DNA from: Acidobacteriota bacterium
Lineage (GTDB): Bacteria; Acidobacteriota; Blastocatellia; Pyrinomonadales; Pyrinomonadaceae
Length of the DNA: 64,000 nt
Direction of reading: 5' to 3'
Assembly: GCA_020200135.1 (NCBI GenBank)
Contig: JAIVJI010000032.1
Span: forward strand, 1-64,000
Shown: one piece after another, positions 9,011 to 19,365 of the stretch
How the letters are laid out: each line of letters begins with the position of its first letter
Numbering within the stretch: the stretch's first letter is position 1
Position numbers and translations under genes: made by a program
The notes under the pieces: model-generated
Told to the model about the DNA's origin: nothing
Seen by the model: only the letters and a program-made list of their open reading frames with translations
Database searches by the model: none

Positions 9011-9652
9011 TCAGGGGCGCGCGGGCGCGCCAGACTGCGGTCGGTCCGGCGCGGCGGGCGCGGCCTGCGCGAAGGCGAGAGCCTTCTCGACGCCCGCGCG
9101 AATCATGTCGGGGACGCGCGCGTTGTAGCCCCTGACGTGGAGGACTATCTGGCCGTCCGACCCCACGACGAAGGTCTGCGGCAGCGAGATGCCGGGGCGC
9201 GGCGGCGTGCGCGGCGGCCCCCAGGAGGCCATCACGCGCGCCGTCTCCCTGTCGAGCCAGCCGAGCCTGTACTTCATGCCCATCTCGCGCGCGAACCCGC
9301 GCACCTTATCGCCGTCAAGCTCCGGGTCTTCGGTCGTCAGCCCGACGAACTCGACGCCGCGCGCCGAGTAGTCCGCGTGGAGCTTGTTGAACCCCGGAAT
9401 CTCCACGCGGCACGGCCCGCACCACGTCGCCCAGAGGTTGAGGACGTAGACGCGCCCGCGGAAGTCCGACAGGCGGAAAGACCGCCCGCCCAACTCTTTC
9501 AGCTCCAGCCCCGATATCTCCTCGGGCATGAACTTGGGGACGCCGACCGTGACGCTCGCGGCCGGGGCGGCGGCGGCGGGCGGCGGCGTCTGCGCGAGCG
9601 CCTGCGGGCAGGCGAGGGCGAGCGCCGTTGCGAGGAGGGAGACTTTTCTCAT
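9011..9652 (-). CDS. TlpA-like periplasmic thioredoxin
   Basis: The start used here is the ATG that gives a clean signal peptide (MRKVSLLATALALACPQALA). An in-frame ATG at 9664 overlaps the end of the PilM-like gene and is also possible. The thioredoxin fold follows, with the redox motif WCGPC in LWATWCGPCRVEIPGF and a DPELDGDKV segment, typical of TlpA/ResA proteins that reduce or isomerise disulfides in the periplasm. It is the last gene directly behind the PilM-like gene, so it may be read with the secretion operon. The target protein is not visible. Confidence 0.85.
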   Translation of the reverse strand: MRKVSLLATALALACPQALAQTPPPAAAAPAASVTVGVPKFMPEEISGLELKELGGRSFRLSDFRGRVYVLNLWATWCGPCRVEIPGFNKLHADYSARGVEFVGLTTEDPELDGDKVRGFAREMGMKYRLGWLDRETARVMASWGPPRTPPRPGISLPQTFVVGSDGQIVLHVRGYNARVPDMIRAGVEKALAFAQAAPAAPDRPQSGAPARP

Positions 9653-9654
9653 CG

Positions 9655-10551
9655 TCAGGCCCATGCGCTCAAGGTCTCTTCGACGATGGCGCTCGCCTGC
9701 GCCTCGTCGATGCCCGTCCCCGCGACCAGCATCCGGCCGATGCCCTCGCCGTAAGCGGGCGGCGGCGCGTGCGCGGGCTCGGCGCCCTCGGGCGTCTGCG
9801 GCGAGTTGCGGTCGCGGTAGAAGAGCAGGAAGCGGTAGAGCTCGTCGGCGCGGTCTTCGGTTTCGCAGACGACGGCGCGCACGTAGAGCGGCGCGCCCCC
9901 GCGCAGGATGACGGCGGTGAACCCCTCGGCGTGCGAGCTGACCAGGAGCGAGTCGGGCGCGCCGTTAGCCGCCGCGCCGCCGCCGTCATCGCGCATCAGC
10001 CACCACGCCTCGCCCATGTGGCGCGGCAGCACGAGACCCGCCTGCCAGCCCAGCGCCGCGAAGACCTGCTCGTACTCGGCGAGCACCGCGAGGCGGACGC
10101 CGGAGACGAGGTGGCGCGCGCGACCCTGCGCGTCCGGCCTCAGCCGCTCGCGCGAGACGCGCAGCTCGTCGAGCGGCGCGCCCAGCGCGCGCTCCGTCTT
10201 CCAGCGCAGCATCTCCTCGGCCTCGGCGCGCGAGGCCGGCGCGGTCTCCATCGTCAGTATCGAGGTGCGCGTCGAGGCTTCGGGCAGCCCGACCGACCAG
10301 CGCCGGCGACGGACGAGCCCGGCGCTCGTCAGGAGTTCCGCGAGCGCGCCGGCCAGCTCCGGCACGTCCGAGACGTTCTGCTCGTCGAAGCTGGGGCGCA
10401 CGAGCCCCGGGGGGAGCGGCAGCAGCCCGGCGCTCCGCACGGCGAGCCCGCCGCCGCGCCGCTCAAGCTGGACGACGCTCGCCGCCTCGCCCGAGAGCGC
10501 CACGGCCGCCGGCGGCAGTCGCGGGGCGATGAGTTTTTGGAAAGGGTTCAT
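9655..10551 (-). CDS. PilM-like type IV pilus/type II secretion assembly protein
   Basis: A protein of 298 aa with short actin-like (ASKHA) features. It begins NPFQKLIAPRLPPAAVALSG, then has a SVGLPEASTRTSILTM segment resembling the beta-strand/loop of PilM, and LLVSSHAEGFTAVILRGG. It lies downstream of gspF, gspE, the secretin and two prepilins in the same direction. PilM is the cytoplasmic ring protein that links the pilus motor to PilN/O. No PilN or PilO gene follows here, which is unusual. The family call rests partly on context. Confidence 0.65.
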   Translation of the reverse strand: MNPFQKLIAPRLPPAAVALSGEAASVVQLERRGGGLAVRSAGLLPLPPGLVRPSFDEQNVSDVPELAGALAELLTSAGLVRRRRWSVGLPEASTRTSILTMETAPASRAEAEEMLRWKTERALGAPLDELRVSRERLRPDAQGRARHLVSGVRLAVLAEYEQVFAALGWQAGLVLPRHMGEAWWLMRDDGGGAAANGAPDSLLVSSHAEGFTAVILRGGAPLYVRAVVCETEDRADELYRFLLFYRDRNSPQTPEGAEPAHAPPPAYGEGIGRMLVAGTGIDEAQASAIVEETLSAWA

Positions 10552-10552
10552 A

Positions 10553-10667
10553 AGGCAGTAAGCAGTAGGCAGAGGGCAGTAGGCAGTTGAAGGCGTCGCT
10601 GTCGGCAGTCTCGGACTTACTCTTTCAACGTACTAAACGTGGAGCGACTGCCTACTGCCTACTCCCC
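10553..10667. repeat. GTAGGCA-type heptamer inverted-repeat element between prepilin and pilM-like gene
   Basis: Five tandem 7-bp units (AGGCAGT, AAGCAGT, AGGCAGA, GGGCAGT, AGGCAGT) at 10553-10587 face three inverted units (ACTGCCT, ACTGCCT, ACTCCCC) at 10647-10667. The inner 14 bp of the arms match at 13 of 14 positions when inverted, so the RNA could form a long hairpin. It fills the gap between two genes of one operon and could reduce read-through or protect an mRNA end. Confidence 0.75.
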
Positions 10668-10668
10668 T

Positions 10669-11163
10669 TCACCATTCGCTGTAGGGCCGGCCGTCGGAGC
10701 CGGTGCCTTCGGCGCTGCTGAAGACGTTGGTGATGCCGGACTCGCCGGCGGTCGAGCCGGGGTCTTCGCCCATCTCGGTGCGCCAGTCGGCCTGCTCGGT
10801 GAACGGGTCGATGGGCACGTCGTGCATGTAGCCGGCGGACTTGAGGTCGTCGAGCGACTGCGGCAGCTTCCCCTTGTCGGCGGCGTACTGGTCGATCATC
10901 CTCCGCATCGTGTGGAGGTCTTCCTTGAGCGTCGCCTCCCTGGCCGCCAGCACCGTCTTGTTGTACTGCGCCATCGCGATGAGCGCCAGGATGACCAGGA
11001 TGGAGATGACGATCATCAGCTCCAGCAGCGTGAAGCCCCGCGTCGCGCGCGAGTCGGCAGATGGCAGGCGGCGGCAGGCGGCACGGTACACGCGCGGGCC
11101 GCGCCGCGCCGCGCCGTCCGCCGCCCGCACACCGCCTACCGCCGACTGTCCTCTACCACTCAC
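10669..11163 (-). CDS. Type II secretion major pseudopilin-like prepilin (GspG family)
   Basis: A protein of 164 aa. The class III prepilin cleavage site RGFTLLELMIVISILVILALIAM is cut after Gly, and Glu+5 is present. The C-terminal region with DVPIDPFTEQADWR resembles the GspG calcium-binding loop, and the protein ends PYSEW like the neighbouring prepilin's KYSEW. The leader before the cleavage site is about 42 residues, far longer than normal, because it is encoded by a heptamer-repeat element (11053-11165). The GTG start overlaps the end of the preceding prepilin gene. No closer start codon is visible. Confidence 0.85.
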   Translation of the reverse strand: MSGRGQSAVGGVRAADGAARRGPRVYRAACRRLPSADSRATRGFTLLELMIVISILVILALIAMAQYNKTVLAAREATLKEDLHTMRRMIDQYAADKGKLPQSLDDLKSAGYMHDVPIDPFTEQADWRTEMGEDPGSTAGESGITNVFSSAEGTGSDGRPYSEW

Positions 11164-11165
11164 TG
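11053..11165. repeat. Heptamer-repeat element inside the prepilin leader-coding region
   Basis: Left arm at 11053-11082 (units such as GTCGGCA, GATGGCA, GGCGGCG, GCAGGCG). Right arm at about 11125-11165, inverted (on the minus strand GACAGTC, GGCGGTA, GGCGGTG). The element overlaps the last codons of one prepilin gene and the first about 40 codons of the next, so it is translated. Confidence 0.5.
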
Positions 11166-11905
11166 TATTTCTCTTTCCCGTTGAGCGCCGTCGTGTCGGA
11201 CTTCGAGCGCACGTCGAAGAGGCTGGGCGGGTTCGACGAGCAGCCCGAGTCCGCCTCGTCGTACTGCGAGAGCAGGCACCACTCGGCGCGCCCGGTCATC
11301 GGGTCGACGGGTATCTCGCGCAGGTACTTCTTCTTCTTCGGGACGGGCGCGGTGTTGGCCGTCGCCCCGCCGCGCGAGGTGTCCACGCTGCCGAACTGGT
11401 TCGCGGCGGCCGAGGCGCGCGGGAGCACGTCCACGCCCTCGACGAGCGTCTCCAGGCTCGGCGGGTAGCGCTCGGGGTTGTCCACGCCGAAGATGGTGCA
11501 GTCGGAGATGTAGACGCGGCTGCGCGGGTCGATGGGGACGGCGTTCGGGTTGTTATTCGGCTGGTTCGGGTTCACGGGCGGGCCGACGGGGACGCCGATG
11601 CCGCCGGCGGCGCACTGCATCCCGACCGTGTCGCGGTGGAACTCGTCGATGGCGCCGCGCATCTCGCGCAGTATCTCGCGCAGCCGCAGCTCGCGCTGGC
11701 GGCGGACGGAGGTGCGGACGATGGGGATGACGGCCATCGCCAGCACGGCCATCACCGTCATCGTGATGACCAGCTCGATGAGCGTCCACCCGGCCGCGGA
11801 CTTAATGGTCAAGGGGAAGGGGCACAGCGGAAGGGTGCGGGCGCGGCGCCCCTCACCTTCACACAGTGCCCCTTCCCCCGCCGTTCTCATCACGTCTCTC
11901 TTCAC
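11153..11905 (-). CDS. Prepilin-type protein (type II secretion pseudopilin)
   Basis: A protein of 250 aa with a prepilin cleavage motif AAGWTLIELVITMTVMAVLAMAV. Trp replaces the usual Phe at +1 and Glu+5 is present, followed by a conserved RRQRELRLREILREMRGAIDEF alpha spine. A DPRSRVYISD loop and a C-terminal REIPVDPMTGRAEW segment resemble GspG proteins. The protein ends KYSEW. The GTG start at 11905 is 2 bp after the secretin stop; an ATG at 11890 is an alternative. A long insertion (about 90-190) makes it bigger than a normal GspG, so it may be a minor pseudopilin. Confidence 0.82.
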   Translation of the reverse strand: MKRDVMRTAGEGALCEGEGRRARTLPLCPFPLTIKSAAGWTLIELVITMTVMAVLAMAVIPIVRTSVRRQRELRLREILREMRGAIDEFHRDTVGMQCAAGGIGVPVGPPVNPNQPNNNPNAVPIDPRSRVYISDCTIFGVDNPERYPPSLETLVEGVDVLPRASAAANQFGSVDTSRGGATANTAPVPKKKKYLREIPVDPMTGRAEWCLLSQYDEADSGCSSNPPSLFDVRSKSDTTALNGKEKYSEW

Positions 11906-11907
11906 GC

Positions 11908-14520
11908 CTACTGAATGACCTTCAAGCGTCCGGGCGTCGTGCGCGGGCGCACCGTCCGCCCGTCGGTGGCGACGAGGTGAACCTTGTCGGCGTCGAACTG
12001 GAGGCCGGTCTCGCCCGGCGCGAGCCCCTCGACCTCAATGACGAGGAGCAGCCCCTCGCCCGTGAGCGGCGGGGCGCCGGCGGCCGGCGAGACCGAGACG
12101 ACGAGCACGCCCGACGGGTCAACCGACTGCGTGACGACGGGCGCGCCCGCGGCCTTCTCGCCGCCGAAGCCCCCCTGCGAGACCGTGCGGACGGCCAGCG
12201 CCTTCGGGTCGAACCTGAGCGTCGCGGTCGCGAGACCCAGCGGCGCGTCCGTCTTCATGAAGACCATCACGCGGCGCCTCTCGCCCACCTTCAACTCCTG
12301 ACGCTCCGGGAGCAGCATCAGCTCCGCGGAGCTCTCGGCGGGCGAAGCGGCGGCGGCGGCAGGCGCGGCCGGGGCAGACGCCGCCGGGGCGGCGACGTTG
12401 ACGGGGGCCGCCCCGTTCGTCGCGGCGGCCGCGTCGCCGTTGACCACGGCGGGCGCGGGCGGCGGCGCGCCGCCCGCGGGGTCGAGGCCGACGTCGACGG
12501 TTTTGGCGGGCGCGGCGTCGGGCTGCGCGGCCGGGGTCGGGGCGCCCGGGCCGGCGGCGAGCGCCGTCTCGACGAGCGCCTTGGGCGCGGGGACGAAGGT
12601 CACCGCCTCGGCCGGCTGGCCGGGCTGCACCTTCAGCTGAACGGTCTGGTTGGTCGGGAGCGCGCGCATCTTCGCGAAGTACTCCTCGCGCTCGGCGTCG
12701 CGCAGCAGCGCTTCGAGCGAGGGCGACTGCGGCGTCTGCATCGTGCCCGTCTCCTTCGGCTCGAGGTCGGCGGGCGTGATCTCGGGCGCGCGGAGCACGC
12801 GCGGCGTCATAGTGATGACGATGTCGCTCTGCGAGTTGTCCTTCTTCGGCGTGGTGAAGAGGCGGCCGAGGACGGGGATGAGCCCGAGGAGCGGGAGCCC
12901 CGCGCGGCCGTCCGATTGGCGGTCCTGCGCGATGGAGGCGATCATCATCGTCTTGCCGTTCGGGATGCGCGCCACGCCCTCAATCTTGCGCTGCGTGAAG
13001 ACGGGCGTCAGCGGGTCGGGGCCGGCCGCGCGGTCTTTCGACTCGATGGTCATCGAGACCTGCACGTCCTGGTTCGGGTAGACCTTGGGCTTGAAGTCGA
13101 GGTTGAGGCCGACGTCCTCGTACTGGATGACGGGGAAGCCGCCGCCGCCGAAGACGTTGCCCGCGCCGGCGTTCGACCCCGGCGCGCCCGAGCCGGAGGT
13201 CGGGACGAGGTTGTTGTAGACGGACGCGGTCTGGACGGGCACCTTCTCGCCGACGCGCGTCGAGGACTTCTCGTCGTCGAAGGCGTGGACCTGCGTCGAG
13301 AAGAGCAGCCGCGTGTTGGTCTTGCTCTGGAAGGCCGAGATCGTCGAGGCCGGGATGAGCAGCCCGATGCCGGAGTGGAGCGAGGTCGCCCCGGCGAGGA
13401 GCGAGACGTTGCGGCCGCTGACGACCGTCGAGGGCTGGATGCCGCCGAGGGCGTTGAGCGTGGTGGCGTTGCCGATCTGGTGGCCGATCTGCAGGAGGTC
13501 GCTCCGCGAAATCTCGTAGATCGAGACCTCCATCACGACCTCGGCGCGGTCCTTGTCCACGCCCGCGAGCAGCTTCTCGATGATGCGTATGTTCTCGGGG
13601 GTGTCGCGCACCGTGATCGAGTTGGTCGTCGCGTTCTCGATGAACTGCGGCTGGCGGCCGGCGTTGGCGGGGAGCGCGCCGGTCAGGAGCGTGCGCGCCT
13701 CGCTCGGCTTGATGTTGTAGAGGTAGAAGGTGCGCAAGACGAGCTGCTGGTACATCGGCCGCTTCGACTGGTCGGCGACGAGGATGGTGCGGCGGTCGAG
13801 CTTCTGGAAGAAGAGGCCGTTGGCGAGGAAGACGTAGTCGAGCGCGCGCGCCGGGGTGATGTCCTTCCAGCGGATGTTGACCTGGCGCTTGACCTGCGAG
13901 AAGTTCTGGTCGAAGACGACGTTGAGGCTCAGCTCGTCGGCCAGCTTGCGGATGAAGCCTTCGAGGTCGCCGTTCCACTGGATGTTCTGGAGCTGCTCGG
14001 CGCGCGCGGGCGGGCCGTCGGCCTCGGGCGACGGTGCCGGAGCGCCCGTCGTCGGCCCGCGGTAGGAGCTGGGCATGGTGCGGGACGTGCCGTTGGCCCC
14101 CTGCACGCCGCCCGCGCCCTCCTTCTCGCGCTGGAGCCGGAGCATCCTGTCCATCTCCTGCGCGGCGAGGTCGTTGACCGGGTCTAAGCCGTAAGCCTGT
14201 CGGTAGGCGTTGTAGGCGCCGATGTAGTCGCCCTGCTCGGCGAGCGCCCGCCCCTTGGTCATGTAGTTCTGCGAGGCGTTGAAGACGGCGCGGCGGTAGT
14301 GGAGCTGGTACTCGGTGTCGGAGGGCGCGGCGGCGACGGCCAGCGCGAACTCCTGCGCGGCCTTCTCCCACTGCTGCGCCTTCTCGTACTCCACCCCGCG
14401 CCTGTAGTTCTTCTCGCCCTTCTTGGCCAGCACGGCCACGGGCGAGGCGAGGAGCACGGCCACCATGATGAGCGCCGCGAAGGGGCGGGCCGCTGCGAAT
14501 GACTTCATTACGAACCTCAC
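11908..14520 (-). CDS. Secretin (GspD/PilQ family) with N-terminal TPR and C-terminal cohesin-like domain
   Basis: Forms the outer-membrane pore of a type II secretion or type IV pilus machine. The 870-aa protein has a signal peptide (about 1-32), TPR-like helices (about 35-135), an STN-type N0 domain (about 180-250, NIQWNGDLEGFIRKL), N1-like repeats (about 265-345, LRTFYLYNIKPSEA and TNSITVRDTPENI) and a secretin core to about 610 (IPNGKTMMIASI and IPVLGRLF). A proline/alanine linker leads to a C-terminal cohesin-like domain (about 735-870). This TPR-secretin-cohesin order is known from acidobacterial-type secretins. It is followed by two prepilin genes. Confidence 0.9.
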   Translation of the reverse strand: MRFVMKSFAAARPFAALIMVAVLLASPVAVLAKKGEKNYRRGVEYEKAQQWEKAAQEFALAVAAAPSDTEYQLHYRRAVFNASQNYMTKGRALAEQGDYIGAYNAYRQAYGLDPVNDLAAQEMDRMLRLQREKEGAGGVQGANGTSRTMPSSYRGPTTGAPAPSPEADGPPARAEQLQNIQWNGDLEGFIRKLADELSLNVVFDQNFSQVKRQVNIRWKDITPARALDYVFLANGLFFQKLDRRTILVADQSKRPMYQQLVLRTFYLYNIKPSEARTLLTGALPANAGRQPQFIENATTNSITVRDTPENIRIIEKLLAGVDKDRAEVVMEVSIYEISRSDLLQIGHQIGNATTLNALGGIQPSTVVSGRNVSLLAGATSLHSGIGLLIPASTISAFQSKTNTRLLFSTQVHAFDDEKSSTRVGEKVPVQTASVYNNLVPTSGSGAPGSNAGAGNVFGGGGFPVIQYEDVGLNLDFKPKVYPNQDVQVSMTIESKDRAAGPDPLTPVFTQRKIEGVARIPNGKTMMIASIAQDRQSDGRAGLPLLGLIPVLGRLFTTPKKDNSQSDIVITMTPRVLRAPEITPADLEPKETGTMQTPQSPSLEALLRDAEREEYFAKMRALPTNQTVQLKVQPGQPAEAVTFVPAPKALVETALAAGPGAPTPAAQPDAAPAKTVDVGLDPAGGAPPPAPAVVNGDAAAATNGAAPVNVAAPAASAPAAPAAAAASPAESSAELMLLPERQELKVGERRRVMVFMKTDAPLGLATATLRFDPKALAVRTVSQGGFGGEKAAGAPVVTQSVDPSGVLVVSVSPAAGAPPLTGEGLLLVIEVEGLAPGETGLQFDADKVHLVATDGRTVRPRTTPGRLKVIQ

Positions 14521-14781
14521 TTACTTTTATTCCTTACTTCCGAAGTCGGCTTCGACGCCGGGCGGGCGTTCGGGCCGGTCTGGTCGGGGAGTGGCCGATA
14601 TAAAGTCGCGCGCGAGGACTTTGACGGTTCGGGCCCCGCGCGACGCCGAACCGCGGCGGCCCGGAAGCCGCCCGCCCGCGCCCCCTTCCGGGAGGCGCCG
14701 CCCCACCAGGTTCAGCCTTTACACGCCGGGGCGTAAATAATAGTTCCTTAAAGGCTGCCGGACAAGTTAGTAGCCGGCCGG
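14521..14781. other. 261-bp spacer inside the secretion operon
   Basis: No gene is seen. A perfect 16-bp palindrome GTAGCCGGCCGGCTAC spans the gspE stop codon (14770-14785). AT-rich patches near 14530 and 14735-14755 could carry a secondary promoter for the secretin gene, but I see no clear hexamer pair. Confidence 0.35.
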
Positions 14782-16524
<1,743 letters not shown>

Positions 16525-16569
16525 CAGCTTTTTCAGATGCCTCAGACCGGGCGGGGGATTACCGCGGGG

Positions 16570-17802
16570 TCAGCCGCGGACACTTATGTTCGAGATGGAC
16601 TGGATGATCGGGAGGTAGATCGAGAGCAGGATCGTGACCACGACCCCGCCCATCACCAGCAGGATGGCGGGCTCCAGGACGGTCGTCAGCTGTTCGAGCC
16701 TGACCTCGGACTCGCGGTCGTGGAAGTCCGCGACCTCTTCGAGCATCTCGCGCAGGGAGCCCGAGCGCTCGCCCACCCCGATCATATCAAGCGCCAGGGG
16801 GGGAATCCACCCGGCCGACTCGAGGCTCTCGGTGAACGAGCGCCCCTCGCGAATCATCGGCAGCGTCGCGGAGCTGCGCGCCCGCAGCTCCTTGTTCGTG
16901 ATGGATTCGGCCGCTATCTCCCAGGACTCGACGAGCGTGATGCCGCCCGCCAGGAGCGTCGCCAGGCTCCGCGTCATCTGCGCGACGGCGAGCTGCCGGA
17001 TGAGCTGGTTGACGATGGGGAGCTTGAGGAGGAAGCGGTCGAGGTTGAGCGCGCCCGAGGGCGTCCGCGTCCAGAGGTAGAGCGCGACGCCGCCGATGAG
17101 GGACGACGGCACCAGCCACCAGAAGTTCCCCGAGGCGAAGTGCGAGACGGCGATGACCGTCTTCGTCACCGCCGGCAGCTCGCGGTTAAAGCCCTCGAAG
17201 AGCGAAGACATCTTGGGCACGACGTAGACGGTCAGAAACATGACCATCCCCATCGAGGCCGCGAGCAGAAAGAGCGGGTAGGCGAGCGCCCCGCGAATCT
17301 TCCGCCGAATCTCGACGCCGCGCCGCATGTAGGTGACGTAGCGCGACAGCACGTCGTCCAGCGCGCCCGAGCGCTCGCCCGCCAGGATCGACGCCGTGTA
17401 GATGCGCGGGAAGATGGGCCCCTGCGCGGCGAAGGCCGACGAGAGCGCCATCCCGCTGCGAATCTTATCCTCCACGTCCGCCAGCACCATCCGCAGCCGC
17501 GAGGAGGCGGCGCGGCGCCGCAGCATCGCGACGGCCTGGAGGATGGGGATGCCGGCGCGGATGATGGCCGAGAGCTGCTGGTTGAAGATGAGGAAGTCGC
17601 CCGGCTTGACGCGCGGGGTGGTGCCGCCCTTGCCGCCGCGCGTGACGCCGGCGAGGCCGGCCACCCTCGGCGCCGCGACCGAGAAGACGCGGAAGCCCTC
17701 GGCCTCCAGCCGCACGCGCGCCTCGGCCGCGCCCGCGGCCTCGACCGTGCGCGTCACAACCTCGCCCGCGGGCGTCCCTAAACGACAGATGAACTCGGCC
17801 AC
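16570..17802 (-). CDS. Type II secretion/type IV pilus inner-membrane platform protein (GspF/PilC)
   Basis: A protein of 410 aa from a GTG start at 17802, chosen because the family begins with xxFxCRLGTPxG (here VAEFICRLGTPAG). The open frame continues upstream without family similarity. Two T2SSF domains are present (about 110-235 and 310-400), with LSAIIRAGIPILQA and LATLLAGGITLVESWEIA signatures and three hydrophobic membrane segments. It anchors the GspE motor. It is the first gene of the leftward secretion operon, with an extended -10 promoter about 83 bp upstream. Confidence 0.9.
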   Translation of the reverse strand: MAEFICRLGTPAGEVVTRTVEAAGAAEARVRLEAEGFRVFSVAAPRVAGLAGVTRGGKGGTTPRVKPGDFLIFNQQLSAIIRAGIPILQAVAMLRRRAASSRLRMVLADVEDKIRSGMALSSAFAAQGPIFPRIYTASILAGERSGALDDVLSRYVTYMRRGVEIRRKIRGALAYPLFLLAASMGMVMFLTVYVVPKMSSLFEGFNRELPAVTKTVIAVSHFASGNFWWLVPSSLIGGVALYLWTRTPSGALNLDRFLLKLPIVNQLIRQLAVAQMTRSLATLLAGGITLVESWEIAAESITNKELRARSSATLPMIREGRSFTESLESAGWIPPLALDMIGVGERSGSLREMLEEVADFHDRESEVRLEQLTTVLEPAILLVMGGVVVTILLSIYLPIIQSISNISVRG

Positions 17803-17884
17803 TTCTTTACTTTTCTTCCCCGGAAGGTCTGCGCCGCCTGGGGCCCCGGCGGGTAAGGCCCGGCGCGCACGAACTTGGCGGCGC

Positions 17885-17893
17885 ATTATAACA
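17885..17893 (-). promoter_or_regulatory. Extended -10 promoter of the gspF-gspE-secretin operon
   Basis: On the minus strand TGTTATAAT is a perfect TGn plus TATAAT consensus, in a stretch otherwise almost free of A/T. It lies about 83 bp upstream of the gspF GTG. This is the best sigma-70 type promoter in the window. Confidence 0.6.
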
Positions 17894-17993
17894 CGGCGGC
17901 GCGCGCGCCTCCCACCGCGACCGCTTACACGCCGGCGCCCCGGCGAAGTTGCAGGGAAATAGATTCGTGAGAAAGTCGAAACCGAGATGTTTG

Positions 17994-18023
17994 TTGCGCG
18001 CGGCGACGGCGGTGTCCTACAAT
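17994..18023 (+). promoter_or_regulatory. Candidate promoter of the VWFA gene
   Basis: TTGCGC (17994-17999) and TACAAT (18018-18023) are separated by 18 bp on the plus strand. The -10 is good and the -35 partial. It points toward the VWFA gene at 18208. Confidence 0.4.
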
Positions 18024-18207
18024 GAGCGCGCAGAGGAAAAGGAAGTCTCCCCGTCTTCCGCGTTGACCACCGCGAACAACCCGAGGGGCTCGCGCCGCCG
18101 TCAAAGCGACATCGCGCGTATTCCGGCAGCCCGCCGCCCGCCCGACCGGCAGGGGCCGGCGGCTTTCCCTTCCCGGTTCGCACCTGACACATTGCAGGAG
18201 GGTTCCC

Positions 18208-19365
18208 ATGACGGCCCGGCGCTCCGACGGTTTTCTCAGAGACGCGCTCGCCCCGCTCCTCTTCGCCGCGACGCTCGCGCTGGCCGCGCCCGGCACGGCC
18301 TCCGCGCAGCCCGGCCAGAAGGCCGAGCCGCGGCCCTCGGCCGCGCCGACGGCCGAGCCGCCGAAGGCCGCCGGGCAGCCCGCGCCGCAACCTTCGCCCG
18401 AGGCGGCGGGCGGCGCGGCGCCGAAGAGCGCGGTGCCGGCCGCCAACAGCCGCGCCAGCAGCTCGACGCCCTTCGGCGGCTCGGCCATCGGCCCCGTCGT
18501 GGCGCCGATGGCCGACGACACCAAGCCCGTCATCGTCCACTCCGACCTCATCACGCTGACCGTCACCGTCACCGACACCTACGGCCGCTTCGTGACGGGT
18601 CTCGGCAAGAACGCCTTCACCGTCTTCGACGACAAGACCCAGCAGGAGATCAGCTTCTTCTCGGACGAGGACGCGCCCGTCTCCCTCGGCGTCGTCTTCG
18701 ACGTCTCGGGCTCGATGGGCGGCGACAAGATCACGCGCGCGCGCGAGGCGCTCTCGAAGTTCGTCGACACCAGCCACACGCGCGACGAGTACTTCCTCAT
18801 CGGCTTCAACAGCCGCGCGCAGCTCCTCTTAGATCACACGCGCGACAGCGACGCGATGATACAGAAGCTGACCTTCGTCCAGACGCGCGGCCAGACCGCG
18901 CTCTACGACGCCACCTACCTCGGCGTCGAGCGCGTGACGCGCGGCGCGCACAAGAAGCGCGCCGTCCTGCTCATCTCCGACGGCCAGGACAACAGCTCGC
19001 GCTACACCTTCTCGGAGCTGAAGCGGCTCCTCAAGGAGTCGGACGTCATCATCTACGCCATCGGCATCGTCGGCGTTGGCGACGACTCGACGCTCGGCTA
19101 CGGCGGCCGCGCCATCCTCGAAGAGCTGGCCGGCGTCTCGGGCGGCAAGGCGTTCTTCCCCTCGACGGGCGCCGAGATGAACGACACGTTCGAGCGCATC
19201 GCGCTCGAGCTTCGCACGCAGTACTCCATCGGCTACCGCCCGACCGCGTTCGCCAACGACGGCAAGTGGCACAAGATCAAGATCAAGGTTCAGCCGCCGC
19301 GCGGCTTCCCCAGGCTCTTCGTCCGCGGCCGCGAGGGCTACTTCGCCAGCGCCGCGCCGAGGTAG
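18208..19365 (+). CDS. VWFA-domain protein of the acidobacterial type
   Basis: A protein of 385 aa with an N-terminal signal peptide (about 1-31), a Pro/Ala-rich linker (about 32-105), then a conserved SDLITLTVTVTDTYGRFV pre-domain and a von Willebrand factor A domain. The MIDAS metal site DVSGSMGG, the Thr motif (GQTALYDA) and the ISDGQDN strand are all intact. The C-terminus (LRTQYSIGYRP) is the usual ending of this family. It is exported and probably binds a ligand through the metal site. Start supported by AGGAGGG 8 bp upstream. A broken paralogue follows at 19673. Confidence 0.9.
   Translation: MTARRSDGFLRDALAPLLFAATLALAAPGTASAQPGQKAEPRPSAAPTAEPPKAAGQPAPQPSPEAAGGAAPKSAVPAANSRASSSTPFGGSAIGPVVAPMADDTKPVIVHSDLITLTVTVTDTYGRFVTGLGKNAFTVFDDKTQQEISFFSDEDAPVSLGVVFDVSGSMGGDKITRAREALSKFVDTSHTRDEYFLIGFNSRAQLLLDHTRDSDAMIQKLTFVQTRGQTALYDATYLGVERVTRGAHKKRAVLLISDGQDNSSRYTFSELKRLLKESDVIIYAIGIVGVGDDSTLGYGGRAILEELAGVSGGKAFFPSTGAEMNDTFERIALELRTQYSIGYRPTAFANDGKWHKIKIKVQPPRGFPRLFVRGREGYFASAAPR

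Larger units (their letters stand above)
17803..18207. other. Divergent promoter region between the secretion operon and the VWFA gene
   Basis: About 400 bp without a convincing gene. It holds the leftward extended -10 at 17885-17893 and a rightward -35/-10 pair at 17994-18023. The open frames crossing it are low-complexity shadows. The rightward transcript would have a leader of roughly 180 nt before the VWFA start, which has a good AGGAGGG Shine-Dalgarno. Confidence 0.5.
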
